From Brevundimonas sp. Leaf363 (GTDB lineage: Bacteria > Pseudomonadota > Alphaproteobacteria > Caulobacterales > Caulobacteraceae), in contig NZ_LMPZ01000002.1 in NCBI RefSeq assembly GCF_001424025.1, positions 1,416,702 through 1,480,701 of the forward strand: a stretch of 64,000 nt of DNA, in the 5' to 3' direction. How positions within the stretch are numbered: position 1 is the first letter of the stretch; each line of letters begins with the position of its first letter. This document shows, piece by piece, positions 17,513-25,259 of the stretch. The notes beneath the pieces were generated by a model. That model was not told the origin of the DNA and searched no databases. It worked only from the letters and a program-made list of their open reading frames with translations. The position numbers and the translations under genes were made by a program.

Positions 17513-17640
17513 TCTCCCTTGTGGGGCTTCGGCGCGGAGGGACCGGGTTAAAGTCCGTTCCACGATGGATCCCGAGGCGGCGGCCGGGATGACTTCCCGA
17601 ACCCTTTGGTTCTCCGCTCCGGGACCGAGGCCCTGGAAAG
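17513..17640 (-). promoter_or_regulatory. Candidate structured mRNA leader of rpsF (possible S6:S18 autoregulatory element)
   Basis: Between the predicted transcription start (about 17640) and the rpsF ATG lies a leader of about 130 bases rich in potential stems. One is a perfect hairpin GAACC-N4-GGTTC (17599-17612), flanked by GC-rich arms with several CCGG and GGGA runs. In many bacteria the S6:S18 dimer binds such a leader and represses its own operon. Assignment to that motif is an inference; I could not fold or align it. Confidence 0.3.
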
Positions 17641-17646
17641 CGGGCG

Positions 17647-17675
17647 CGTATAGGGGAAAAGGCCCAGGCCGGCAA
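17647..17675 (-). promoter_or_regulatory. Candidate sigma-70 promoter of rpsF-rpsR-rplI
   Basis: Minus-strand TTGCCG (17675-17670) and TATACG (17652-17647) are separated by 17 bases, pointing to a start near 17640 and a long 5' leader before rpsF. Confidence 0.5.
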
Positions 17676-17697
17676 GCGATTGGGCGCATGCCGCGCC

Positions 17698-18102
17698 TCA
17701 GACGATGGCTTCAAGCTCAGACAGCAGCGACAGGAGGCGGTCGTTGCGGTGCGTGCGGCCATCGTCGAGGCGGGCTTGGACAGCGCTCCAGTCGGGCAGG
17801 GCGGCGGCCAGGCGTTCTCGCCCGGCAAACGACAGGCGGATCGTCTGGCTGCGGATCGGCCCGGTGGCGGTCTCGACCAGACCGTCGCGTATGAGCGGTT
17901 GCAGGGTCCGCCAGAGGCCGCTCTTTTCATAGCCGCCCGCCTCGGCAAGTCGGGCGAGGGTGTGGTCGCCGGCGCCGAGGCTGCGCAGGATCGAGAACTG
18001 CGTCTCCGTCAGCCCGTGCGGCGACAGGGCCTGGTCATAGGCGCGGCTAAGGACGCGAGAGGCGCGGCGTAGACGCTCGCAGAAGCAGACGTCATCGGTC
18101 AT
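17698..18102 (-). CDS. MarR family transcriptional regulator
   Basis: A 134-residue winged-helix regulator. The dimerisation helices ([19 protein letters not shown]) precede [15 protein letters not shown], a recognition helix in [20 protein letters not shown] and a wing in [19 protein letters not shown]. An ATG at 18102 is preferred to one at 18120, which only adds MHVGGR. It is transcribed towards the rpsF promoter and is divergent from fabD. Its target and ligand are unknown; the intergenic stretch 18103-18236 would be the natural place to look for its operator. Confidence 0.85.
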   Translation of the reverse strand: MTDDVCFCERLRRASRVLSRAYDQALSPHGLTETQFSILRSLGAGDHTLARLAEAGGYEKSGLWRTLQPLIRDGLVETATGPIRSQTIRLSFAGRERLAAALPDWSAVQARLDDGRTHRNDRLLSLLSELEAIV

Positions 18103-18236
18103 GCGGCCACCTACGTGCACGGCCTTGCATATGCAATCCGCGAGTGTCGGTCGAGGCCCGCTTGCCCCACCGGAAGGTCGCGCCTATCGCTGCGCGCCTA
18201 AATCGCGGCCCGTTCTCGCAGTCCACGGAGTTTCTG

Positions 18237-19184
18237 ATGACCCTCGCGCTTCTCTTCCCTGGTCAGGGCAGTCAGTCGGTCGGCATGGGCGCCGAACTCG
18301 CGGACGCCTACGCCAGTGCGCGCGACGTCTTCGCCGAGGTGGACGAGGCGCTGGGTCAGAAGCTGTCGGTGTTGATGCGCGAAGGGCCGGACGATCAGCT
18401 GACCCTGACCGAGAACGCCCAGCCGGCGCTGATGGCCGTCTCGTTGGCCGCCATGCGCGTGTTGAAGGTTGAGTTCGGCATCGACGTGACCGTCGCCGCC
18501 TTCGTCGCGGGCCACTCGCTGGGCGAATATTCGGCGCTTGCCGCAGCGGACGCTCTAACCGTGCCGGACACAGCGCGACTGCTGAAACTCCGTGGTCAGG
18601 CCATGCAGCGCGCCGTGGGCGTGGGGCAGGGCGCGATGGCCTCGCTGATCGGACCGAAGACGGACCTCGCCCTGGCCGAGGCCGCCGCTGCGGTGGGCTC
18701 GCAGGCCGGCGTGTGCGTCGTCGCCAACGACAACAATCGGGGCAATGTCGTCATCTCGGGCGACAAGGCGGCTATCGAAGCAGCCATCGCCAAGGCCAAG
18801 GAACTGGGCGCGCGCGCCATTCCCCTGAACGTCTCGGCGCCCTTCCACTGCCCGCTGATGCAGCCGGCGGCGGACGAGATGGACCGGGCTCTGACCTCCG
18901 CAGTCTTCATGCCCCCCGCCGTGCCCGTGGTCGTCAATGTGACCGCGCGGCCTGAAACGGCTCCCGAGGCATTCCGTCGCCTGCTGGTCGAACAGGTGAC
19001 CGGCCGCGTCCGCTGGCGCGAATCGATGGAGTGGATGGCGACCGAGGGCGGCGTGACGCGCTTCGTCGAGGTCGGCTCTGGCAAGGTGCTGTCCGGCATG
19101 GCCAAACGGATCGCGCCGGAAGCCGAGAGTCTGTCACTGAACACGCCGGCCGATCTGGAAGCCTTCGCGGCGTCGCTGAGGTAG
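18237..19184 (+). CDS. fabD: Malonyl-CoA:ACP transacylase
   Basis: Transfers malonyl from CoA to ACP for fatty acid synthesis. It has the opening FPGQGSQSVGMG (7-18), the nucleophile Ser94 in AGHSLGEYSALAAA, and the His of the dyad in SAPFHCPLMQPAADEM. Its 315 residues match the family. ATG 18237 is preceded by GGAG. In many alphaproteobacteria fabD is followed directly by fabG; here a small membrane protein gene and a leftward serine hydrolase gene lie between them. Confidence 0.96.
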   Translation: MTLALLFPGQGSQSVGMGAELADAYASARDVFAEVDEALGQKLSVLMREGPDDQLTLTENAQPALMAVSLAAMRVLKVEFGIDVTVAAFVAGHSLGEYSALAAADALTVPDTARLLKLRGQAMQRAVGVGQGAMASLIGPKTDLALAEAAAAVGSQAGVCVVANDNNRGNVVISGDKAAIEAAIAKAKELGARAIPLNVSAPFHCPLMQPAADEMDRALTSAVFMPPAVPVVVNVTARPETAPEAFRRLLVEQVTGRVRWRESMEWMATEGGVTRFVEVGSGKVLSGMAKRIAPEAESLSLNTPADLEAFAASLR

Positions 19185-19191
19185 CGCCGCG

Positions 19192-19545
19192 ATGCGCTGG
19201 CCGAGCGTCTACAACTGGAGTCTAGTGCTAGGTTGGCGACGTTTGGTCATTTGGCTCTCGCAGGCCTATCTTGCGACCTACTTGGCGAGGCTTGTGAGCC
19301 ATTGGGTGCCGGTCGCATACGGCGCCGTATTTATCTTCTGCCTCCTCGGCGTCGGATTGTTGCTTCTGGCCGGATTGGTTACGAATTGCCCTCGGTGTTG
19401 GAGAAGCTCCTTCAGTCGCAGGGAGGAGAGAGCCGGTCAAACAGAGTGGCGCACACACTTTCTCCCGGTTCAAACCTGCATGGAATGTGGTGTCGATCTG
19501 ACGGCATTCCCTCCCTGCAGTTCCCCTCCGAAAGCGCGCGTCTGA
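19192..19545 (+). CDS. Small membrane protein with a zinc-ribbon-like tail
   Basis: A 117-residue protein that I do not recognise. Residues 14-63 hold two hydrophobic segments, the second clearly membrane-spanning (GAVFIFCLLGVGLLLLAGLV). It is followed by Cys66-x2-Cys69 (NCPRCW) and Cys96-x2-Cys99 (TCMECG), a four-Cys knuckle layout that could bind zinc in the cytosol. It begins eight bases after the fabD stop. Its bases are visibly less GC-rich than its neighbours. No strong ribosome site is seen, so the gene is probable rather than certain. Confidence 0.55.
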   Translation: MRWPSVYNWSLVLGWRRLVIWLSQAYLATYLARLVSHWVPVAYGAVFIFCLLGVGLLLLAGLVTNCPRCWRSSFSRREERAGQTEWRTHFLPVQTCMECGVDLTAFPPCSSPPKARV

Positions 19546-19571
19546 TAGGCTATCGATAGGCCGGACTTTCG

Positions 19572-20813
19572 CTAAAGCGCCGCCACGTCGGCCAGGATGG
19601 CGGTTTTGATCGTCTCCATATCGACTGCGCCCCAGGGGAAGAACTGGACCATGGCTACGGCGGCGAACCGGCGTTCGGGGTCCAGCCAGGCCTTGGTGCC
19701 GGCGGCGCCGTCCCAGCCATAGGCGCCGGGCTCCCGCCCGCCCGGCCGACCGACGAAACCGCCGAAGCCGTAGCCGTTGCCGTAGAAATCGAGCGGGGGC
19801 GGCAGGATGTCGGAGCGGACCAGGCGCGCCGTCTCAGGCTTCATGACCGTTACGGTCCCGGCGCGGCCGTCGTTCAGCAGGGTGGTCAGGAAGGCGAGAT
19901 AGTCTTTCGCCGAGGAGATCAGACCCGCGCCACCCGCAAAGAGCGTCACAGGCTGCGAATAGATTTCCGCAGAGGCGCCGACCGCCGGCGTGCGGCCGCC
20001 GTTGGAATAGTCGTAGACCTGGGCCATCGCGCGGCCGGCAGGCAGCTGCCAGACCGTGCTCGTCATGCCGATCGGATCGAACAGGCGCCGCTGGACGAAC
20101 TCGGGGAAGGACATGCCCGACACGCGCTGAATCACCAGCCCCAGCACGTCCAAGCCGACACTGTAGTTGTAGGCGGTCCCTGGCTCATGCAGCAGCGGGA
20201 TCCGGCCCAGGGCCGCGACCATGGCGTCCAGATCGCGGACACGGGCCCCGTCGCCGGCCTCCAGCGCTCCGGTGAAGGGCAGGACGCCGAGGCGGCGATA
20301 TTCGTTCTGGACGAAGTTGTGACCGGCGATGGTGTAGGTCAGGCCGCTGGTGTGGGTCAGCAGGTGGCGAATCGTCATGACCTGCTGCGCAGGGCGGGCT
20401 TCCAGACTCGTCTCTGGATCGATCGCCACGGTCAGATGGGCGAACTCGGGAATGATATCGGCGACCGGCGTATCGAGCGTCAGCCGACCATCTTCGATCA
20501 AAAGGGCAGCCGCCGTGCCGGTGACCGGCTTGGTCATCGAATAGATGCGGAAGAGGCTGTCGCGATCCACTCCCGGCGCATCGCCGAAGTCCAGGCGGCC
20601 TGCCTGCAGGAAGACATCCTGCCCGGACGGCGTGCGCACGCCCACGGCCGCGCCCGGCAGCTTCTGTTCCGCGATCAGGCGGTCGAGGACGGCCTGGGTC
20701 TGTGGGAAGGCCGCCGAGCGGGCCCAGGCGGACCCGCTGAGGCTGGCAAGCGATAGGGCGCCGGCGCCCAGAAACAGCGAACGGCGGCTGGTGATCAGAC
20801 GTGCGGCGGACAT
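19572..20813 (-). CDS. Beta-lactamase-fold serine hydrolase with a Tat-type signal
   Basis: A 413-residue class C beta-lactamase/esterase-like enzyme exported from the cytosol. The N-terminus carries a twin-arginine signal (TSRRSLFLGAGALSLASLSG, cleavage near AWA). Catalytic motifs are SxxK in IYSMTKPVTG, a Tyr in AYNYSVGLDVLG and a late GWDGAAGTKAWLD. The natural substrate (ester, peptide or beta-lactam) cannot be inferred; most relatives are esterases or D-amino-acid peptidases. ATG 20813 sits right before the signal peptide; the open frame continues upstream but is antisense to fabG. Divergent from fabG. Confidence 0.87.
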   Translation of the reverse strand: MSAARLITSRRSLFLGAGALSLASLSGSAWARSAAFPQTQAVLDRLIAEQKLPGAAVGVRTPSGQDVFLQAGRLDFGDAPGVDRDSLFRIYSMTKPVTGTAAALLIEDGRLTLDTPVADIIPEFAHLTVAIDPETSLEARPAQQVMTIRHLLTHTSGLTYTIAGHNFVQNEYRRLGVLPFTGALEAGDGARVRDLDAMVAALGRIPLLHEPGTAYNYSVGLDVLGLVIQRVSGMSFPEFVQRRLFDPIGMTSTVWQLPAGRAMAQVYDYSNGGRTPAVGASAEIYSQPVTLFAGGAGLISSAKDYLAFLTTLLNDGRAGTVTVMKPETARLVRSDILPPPLDFYGNGYGFGGFVGRPGGREPGAYGWDGAAGTKAWLDPERRFAAVAMVQFFPWGAVDMETIKTAILADVAAL

Positions 20814-20882
20814 GGGGCGTTCCTCTGGCGGTGCGGCGCGGCCTCGGTTAGGACCGCCCTCTGGTTTCAAGAGGAACGTGAC

Positions 20883-21623
20883 ATGTTCGACCTGACTGGC
20901 AAGACGGCACTGGTCACCGGCGCGACCGGCGGCATCGGCGGCGCAGTGGCGCGGGCGCTGCATGCGCAAGGCGCGACCGTGGTCCTGTCGGGCACGCGCG
21001 AAGCGGTTCTGGCCGATCTGGCGGCGTCGCTGGGCGAGCGCGCGCATTTCGCCACCGCCAATCTGTCCGATCCGGCCTCGGTCGACGGCCTGGTCGGGGC
21101 GGCCGAAGCGGTCGCGAACGCGCCGCTGGACATCCTGGTCGCCAACGCCGGCATCACCAAGGATCAGCTGCTGATGCGCATGAAGGACGAGGATTTCCAG
21201 TCGGTGCTGACCGTCAATCTGGAGAGCTATTTCCGCCTGACCCGCGCGGTCGTGAAAGGAATGATGAAGCGTCGGACGGGGCGAATCATCGGCGTCACTT
21301 CGGTCGTGGGCGTCACCGGCAACCCCGGCCAGACCAATTATTCGGCGTCGAAGGCCGGCATGATCGGCTTCTCCAAGTCGCTGGCGCAGGAGGTGGGTTC
21401 GCGCGGCATCACGGTGAACTGCATCGCCCCGGGCTTCATCGCATCTCCCATGACCGACGTGCTGAACGAGGGTCAGCGGGACACGATCCTGGGGCGTATC
21501 CCGGCCGGCAGGCTCGGGACGGGCGAGGAGATCGCGGCGGCGGCCGTCTACCTAGCGTCCGACGAGGCGGCCTATGTCACGGGGCAGACGATGCACGTGA
21601 ACGGCGGGATGGCGATGATCTGA
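20883..21623 (+). CDS. fabG: 3-oxoacyl-ACP reductase
   Basis: NADPH-dependent reduction of beta-ketoacyl-ACP in fatty acid elongation. It is a 246-residue SDR with TGATGGIGGAVARALH (18-33), LVANAGITKDQLLMRMKDED, the catalytic Ser in GVTSVVGVTGNPGQ, the YxxxK in NYSASKAGMIGFSKSLA, and the C-terminal YVTGQTMHVNGGMAMI, which is diagnostic of FabG. A ribosome site AAGAGGAAC precedes ATG 20883. It leads to acpP after 178 bases that contain a strong hairpin. Confidence 0.96.
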   Translation: MFDLTGKTALVTGATGGIGGAVARALHAQGATVVLSGTREAVLADLAASLGERAHFATANLSDPASVDGLVGAAEAVANAPLDILVANAGITKDQLLMRMKDEDFQSVLTVNLESYFRLTRAVVKGMMKRRTGRIIGVTSVVGVTGNPGQTNYSASKAGMIGFSKSLAQEVGSRGITVNCIAPGFIASPMTDVLNEGQRDTILGRIPAGRLGTGEEIAAAAVYLASDEAAYVTGQTMHVNGGMAMI

Positions 21624-21682
21624 TCTTTGGCGATCACGCCCGGTTACGGGCTATTTCACTTCGCCAAGCCCGTGCTAAAGGG

Positions 21683-21719
21683 CCCCAACGCAACCCCCGT
21701 CGCCACGCTCGCGTTGGGG
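21683..21719 (+). terminator. Hairpin between fabG and acpP (weak terminator or processing site)
   Basis: CCCCAACGC (21683-21691) pairs perfectly with GCGTTGGGG (21711-21719) over a 19-base loop. No T-tract follows. A GCTAAAG -10-like box lies just before it (21674-21680), so it could equally lie at the start of a separate acpP transcript. It may allow acpP to be expressed above fabG. Confidence 0.35.
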
Positions 21720-21801
21720 ACTTGCACCGCCGGCGCTCTCGTGAGACGGCAAAGCTTACCAACCTCGCCGACCAACGGCGGCAGACAAGGCAGAGAGACG
21801 C

Positions 21802-22041
21802 ATGTCCGATACGCTCGAACGGGTCCGCAAGATCGTGATCGACCACCTGGACGCTGATCCGGACAAGGTCACGGAAAAGGCCAGCTTCATTGACGACCTG
21901 GGCGCTGACTCGCTCGACAACGTCGAACTGGTCATGGCTTTTGAAGAAGAATTCGACATCGAAATCCCCGACGACGCGGCGGAGCACATCCAGACCGTCG
22001 GCGACGCGGTGAAGTTCATCGACGAGAAGACCGCGGCGTAA
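21802..22041 (+). CDS. acpP: Acyl carrier protein
   Basis: A 79-residue acidic carrier of growing fatty acyl chains. Ser37 in [20 protein letters not shown] is the phosphopantetheine attachment site; the four-helix layout and length are standard. ATG 21802 follows CAGAGAGACG. A good terminator lies 30 bases after the stop, before fabF. Confidence 0.98.
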   Translation: MSDTLERVRKIVIDHLDADPDKVTEKASFIDDLGADSLDNVELVMAFEEEFDIEIPDDAAEHIQTVGDAVKFIDEKTAA

Positions 22042-22070
22042 TCGCCCGGCCTTCAGCGCCATCGATATCG

Positions 22071-22102
22071 CGGCCGTCGGGGCGACCCGGCGGCCGTTTT
22101 CG
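22071..22102 (+). terminator. Rho-independent terminator after acpP
   Basis: CGGCCGTCGGG (22071-22081) pairs with CCCGGCGGCCG (22086-22096), 11 pairs including one T-G, around a GCGA loop, then TTTTCG. It probably gives a short abundant acpP transcript with partial readthrough to fabF. Confidence 0.8.
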
Positions 22103-22174
22103 TTCAGGCCTAGCCTCACGGGCCAGGCCTCTCTAGATAACGGCTGACGAGAATCCGTAGCTGTTGGAGCCTGT

Positions 22175-23446
22175 ATGCGTCGCGTCGTCGTAACCGGCAT
22201 CGGCCTTCTGACCCCCTTGGGCTGGGGCGTGGAGAAGAGCTGGAGGGGCATTGTCGAAGGCCAGTCGGGCATCGGCCCGATCACGGCGTTCGATACCGAG
22301 GGCTACGGCTGCACCATCGCCGGCGAGGTTCCGTCGGTGGACGGGCGCGGCGGGGGCGGCGAGGGCGACTTCGATCCCGACAAGATCATGTCGGCCAAGG
22401 ACCGCAAGCGCGTCGACGACTTCATCCTATACGCCATCGCGGCGGCCGATGAAGCGCTGCACGACGCCGGGTGGAAGCCCGAGAGCGAAGAGGACCGCGA
22501 GCGTACGGGCGTGATGGTCGGCGCGGGCATCGGCGGCCTAGGGCCTATCGCGGACACGGCCATCATTCTGAAGGAGCAGGGGCCGCGCCGCGTCAGTCCC
22601 TTCTTCATCCCCATGTCCCTGATCAACCTGGCCTCGGGGCAGATCTCGATCCGCCACGGGCTGAAGGGGCCGAACCATTCGGTCGTGACGGCCTGCGCCA
22701 CCGGCGCACATGCCATCGGCGACGCGGCGCGGATGATCGCGCTGGACGACGCCGACGTGATGATCGCGGGCGGAGCCGAAAGCTCCATCGTGCCGATCGG
22801 CATCGCCGGCTTCCTGGCCTGCAAGGCGCTGTGCACCGCCTATAACGACACGCCCGAGACGTCGTCGCGTCCGTGGGACCGGGGCCACGCCGGCTTCGTC
22901 ATGGGCGAGGGCGCCGGCATCCTGGTGCTGGAGGAGTACGAGCACGCCAAGTCGCGCGGCGCGACCATCTACGCCGAGGTCGTCGGATACGGCATGAGCG
23001 GCGACGCCTATCACATCACCGCCCCAGCCGAGGACGGCGACGGCGGTCTGCGGGCCATGAAGATGGCGCTGAAGCGTGCCGGGCTGGAGCCGTCGGACCT
23101 GGACTACGTCAACGCCCACGGCACCTCGACCATGGCCGACTGGATCGAGCTGAGGGCCGTCGAGCGGCTGGTCGGCGATCACGCCAAGAACCTGGCTGTG
23201 TCGTCCACCAAGTCGATGACGGGCCACCTGCTGGGCGCCGCCGGGGCCATCGAGGCAGCCTTCTGCGTGCTGGCCATCCGCGACCAGATCGCGCCGCCGA
23301 CCATCAACCTGGACGACCCCGAGCATGAAACGGCCATCGACCTGGTCCCGCACAAGGGCAAGCCGATGAAGATCGATGTGGCGATGTCCAACAGCTTCGG
23401 TTTCGGAGGCACCAACGCCTCGGTGATCTTCAAGAAGGTCGATTGA
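22175..23446 (+). CDS. fabF: 3-oxoacyl-ACP synthase II
   Basis: Condenses malonyl-ACP with acyl-ACP. The 423-residue protein has the Cys-His-His triad: Cys174 in VVTACATGAHAIGDAARM, His in VNAHGTSTMADWIEL and His in STKSMTGHLLGAAGA, and ends NSFGFGGTNASVIFKK. A short Gly-rich insertion (GRGGGGEG, about 57-64) is unusual but lies in a surface loop. ATG 22175 has GGAG upstream. mltG starts one base after its stop. Confidence 0.97.
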   Translation: MRRVVVTGIGLLTPLGWGVEKSWRGIVEGQSGIGPITAFDTEGYGCTIAGEVPSVDGRGGGGEGDFDPDKIMSAKDRKRVDDFILYAIAAADEALHDAGWKPESEEDRERTGVMVGAGIGGLGPIADTAIILKEQGPRRVSPFFIPMSLINLASGQISIRHGLKGPNHSVVTACATGAHAIGDAARMIALDDADVMIAGGAESSIVPIGIAGFLACKALCTAYNDTPETSSRPWDRGHAGFVMGEGAGILVLEEYEHAKSRGATIYAEVVGYGMSGDAYHITAPAEDGDGGLRAMKMALKRAGLEPSDLDYVNAHGTSTMADWIELRAVERLVGDHAKNLAVSSTKSMTGHLLGAAGAIEAAFCVLAIRDQIAPPTINLDDPEHETAIDLVPHKGKPMKIDVAMSNSFGFGGTNASVIFKKVD

Positions 23447-23447
23447 G

Positions 23448-24611
23448 ATGGTCTTCGGCCGCCGGGGGACGGTTGAGAAACGGCCAGGCTGGGTCGTTGC
23501 GCTGCTGACCGCTTCGGCGACCTTCAGCCTGTTCCTGATCGCAGGGCTCGCCGTGGCGTGGAGCGTATTCTACGGGCCCGGACCCTCGGCGCGGCAGGGC
23601 GACAGCACCGTGGTGACCCTGTCCTCGGGATCGGGCGTCTCGGCCATCGCGGCTCAACTGCGCGCCGCCGGAGTGATCCGCTCGACCGACATGTTCAAGG
23701 CGGCGGCGACCCTGACCGGTGCGGATCGGCGTCTCAGGGCGGGCGAGTACGAGGTGCCGACCAAGGCCTCGTTGAGCAATGTCATCGGCCTTCTGACCAG
23801 CGGGCAGGTGGTGCGCCACTTCGTGACATTGCCGGAAGGCTGGTCGTCGGCCCAGGCCATCGACATCCTGATGAAGGAAGCCATCCTGACCGGGGCGGCG
23901 CCAGAGGTTCCCGAGGAAGGCAGCCTGTGGCCCGACACCTATGAGATCACACGCGGCGAGACACGCAGCGAGGTCATCGCGCGGATGCAGCACGCCATGG
24001 ACGAAAACCTCGCCACGTTTTGGGCCGGACGCAGCCAGGCGACGGTCGTGCGCTCGCCCGAAGAGGCGGTGATCCTGGCCTCCATCGTCGAGAAGGAGAC
24101 GGGGCTAGCGGCGGAACGGCCGCGCGTGGCCGCCATCTTCTCCAACCGGCTGCGTAGTGGCATGCGGCTCGAGAGCGATCCGACCATCGTCTACGGCATC
24201 ACCCAGGGCCGGCCGCTGGGTCGTGGCATCCGTCGCTCTGAATTGGACCGCCAGACGCCCTGGAACACCTATCAGATCGACGGCCTGCCCCCGACGCCCA
24301 TCGCCAACCCGGGCAAGGAGGCGATCAAGGCGGTGCTGAGCCCGCCCAGCACCGGCGAGCTGTTCTTCGTCGCGGACGGGACGGGCGGCCACGCCTTCGC
24401 CCGGACCTATGACGAGCATCTGGCCAATGTGGCGCGCTGGCGAGCCATCGAGCGGCAGCGCGCGGGCTTGCCGCCTGATGCGCCGGCGCCGACGACACCC
24501 GAGACCGCGCCGACCGTGCCCATGACCGCGCCGGGGGAGGCGCCTGCCGCTGGCGGCCAAGCCGTCATCACCATGAACCCGCCGGGCGCCGCGCGTCCGA
24601 CCCAGCCTTAA
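23448..24611 (+). CDS. mltG: Endolytic murein transglycosylase MltG
   Basis: A membrane-anchored lytic transglycosylase thought to end glycan strand synthesis. One N-terminal helix (ASATFSLFLIAGLAVAWSVF) precedes the LysM-like and YceG catalytic domains. The catalytic Glu is in LASIVEKETGLAAERP, and RLESDPTIVYGI and TPWNTYQIDGLPPTPIANPG are signature segments. The 387-residue protein ends in a Pro/Ala/Thr-rich tail of about 50 residues. It sits one base after fabF and six before gmk; the yicC gene often found between mltG and gmk in alphaproteobacteria is absent. Confidence 0.95.
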   Translation: MVFGRRGTVEKRPGWVVALLTASATFSLFLIAGLAVAWSVFYGPGPSARQGDSTVVTLSSGSGVSAIAAQLRAAGVIRSTDMFKAAATLTGADRRLRAGEYEVPTKASLSNVIGLLTSGQVVRHFVTLPEGWSSAQAIDILMKEAILTGAAPEVPEEGSLWPDTYEITRGETRSEVIARMQHAMDENLATFWAGRSQATVVRSPEEAVILASIVEKETGLAAERPRVAAIFSNRLRSGMRLESDPTIVYGITQGRPLGRGIRRSELDRQTPWNTYQIDGLPPTPIANPGKEAIKAVLSPPSTGELFFVADGTGGHAFARTYDEHLANVARWRAIERQRAGLPPDAPAPTTPETAPTVPMTAPGEAPAAGGQAVITMNPPGAARPTQP

Positions 24612-24617
24612 GTTCCC

Positions 24618-25259
24618 ATGTCGAATGACCGCACGCCCCGCCGGGGCGTCCTCCTGATCGTCGCCAGCCCGTCCGGGGCCGGCAAGACCTCGCTGTGCCG
24701 CCGTCTGATGGCCGACCACCGCGGGCTTGAGCTGTCGATCAGCATGACGACGCGCGCACCCCGGCCAGGCGAAGTGCCGGACCGCGACTATCATTTCGTC
24801 GATCATGCCGAGTTCCAGCGCCTGATCGACGCTGACGCCTTTCTGGAATGGGCCGACGTCCACGGCCAGCGCTATGGTTCGCCGCGTGGGCCGATCGACC
24901 GGGCGCTGTCGGAGGGCCGCGATGTGCTGTTCGACATCGACTGGCAGGGCGCCGCGCAGGTGGCCGCGAAATGCCCTGAGGACGCCGTGCGGGTCTTCAT
25001 CCTGCCGCCCAGCCTGGAGGAGCTGCGCCGCCGCCTGGTGACCCGATCACAGGACGCGGAAGAGGTGATCGAGCGGCGGATCAGGAACGCCAAGGGCGAG
25101 ATCGAGCACTGCGATGCGTTCGACTACGTCTTCGTCAACGACGATTTCGACAGGTCGTACGCCGAGCTGGCCCACATCTATCACGCCGAACGCAGCAGCC
25201 GACGGCGCAACCTGTGGGTGGCGGGCTACAAGGCGTCGTTGTTGAGCGAAAGCGTCTGA
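24618..25259 (+). CDS. gmk: Guanylate kinase
   Basis: Phosphorylates GMP to GDP. It is a 213-residue protein with the P-loop ASPSGAGKTSLCRR (14-27), ISMTTRAPRPGEVPDRDYHF (GMP binding), DIDWQGAAQV and the lid segment RRLVTRSQDAEEVIERR. ATG 24618 lies six bases after the mltG stop. The 3' end overlaps the end of the convergent histidine kinase gene by 34 bases (25226-25259). Confidence 0.97.
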   Translation: MSNDRTPRRGVLLIVASPSGAGKTSLCRRLMADHRGLELSISMTTRAPRPGEVPDRDYHFVDHAEFQRLIDADAFLEWADVHGQRYGSPRGPIDRALSEGRDVLFDIDWQGAAQVAAKCPEDAVRVFILPPSLEELRRRLVTRSQDAEEVIERRIRNAKGEIEHCDAFDYVFVNDDFDRSYAELAHIYHAERSSRRRNLWVAGYKASLLSESV

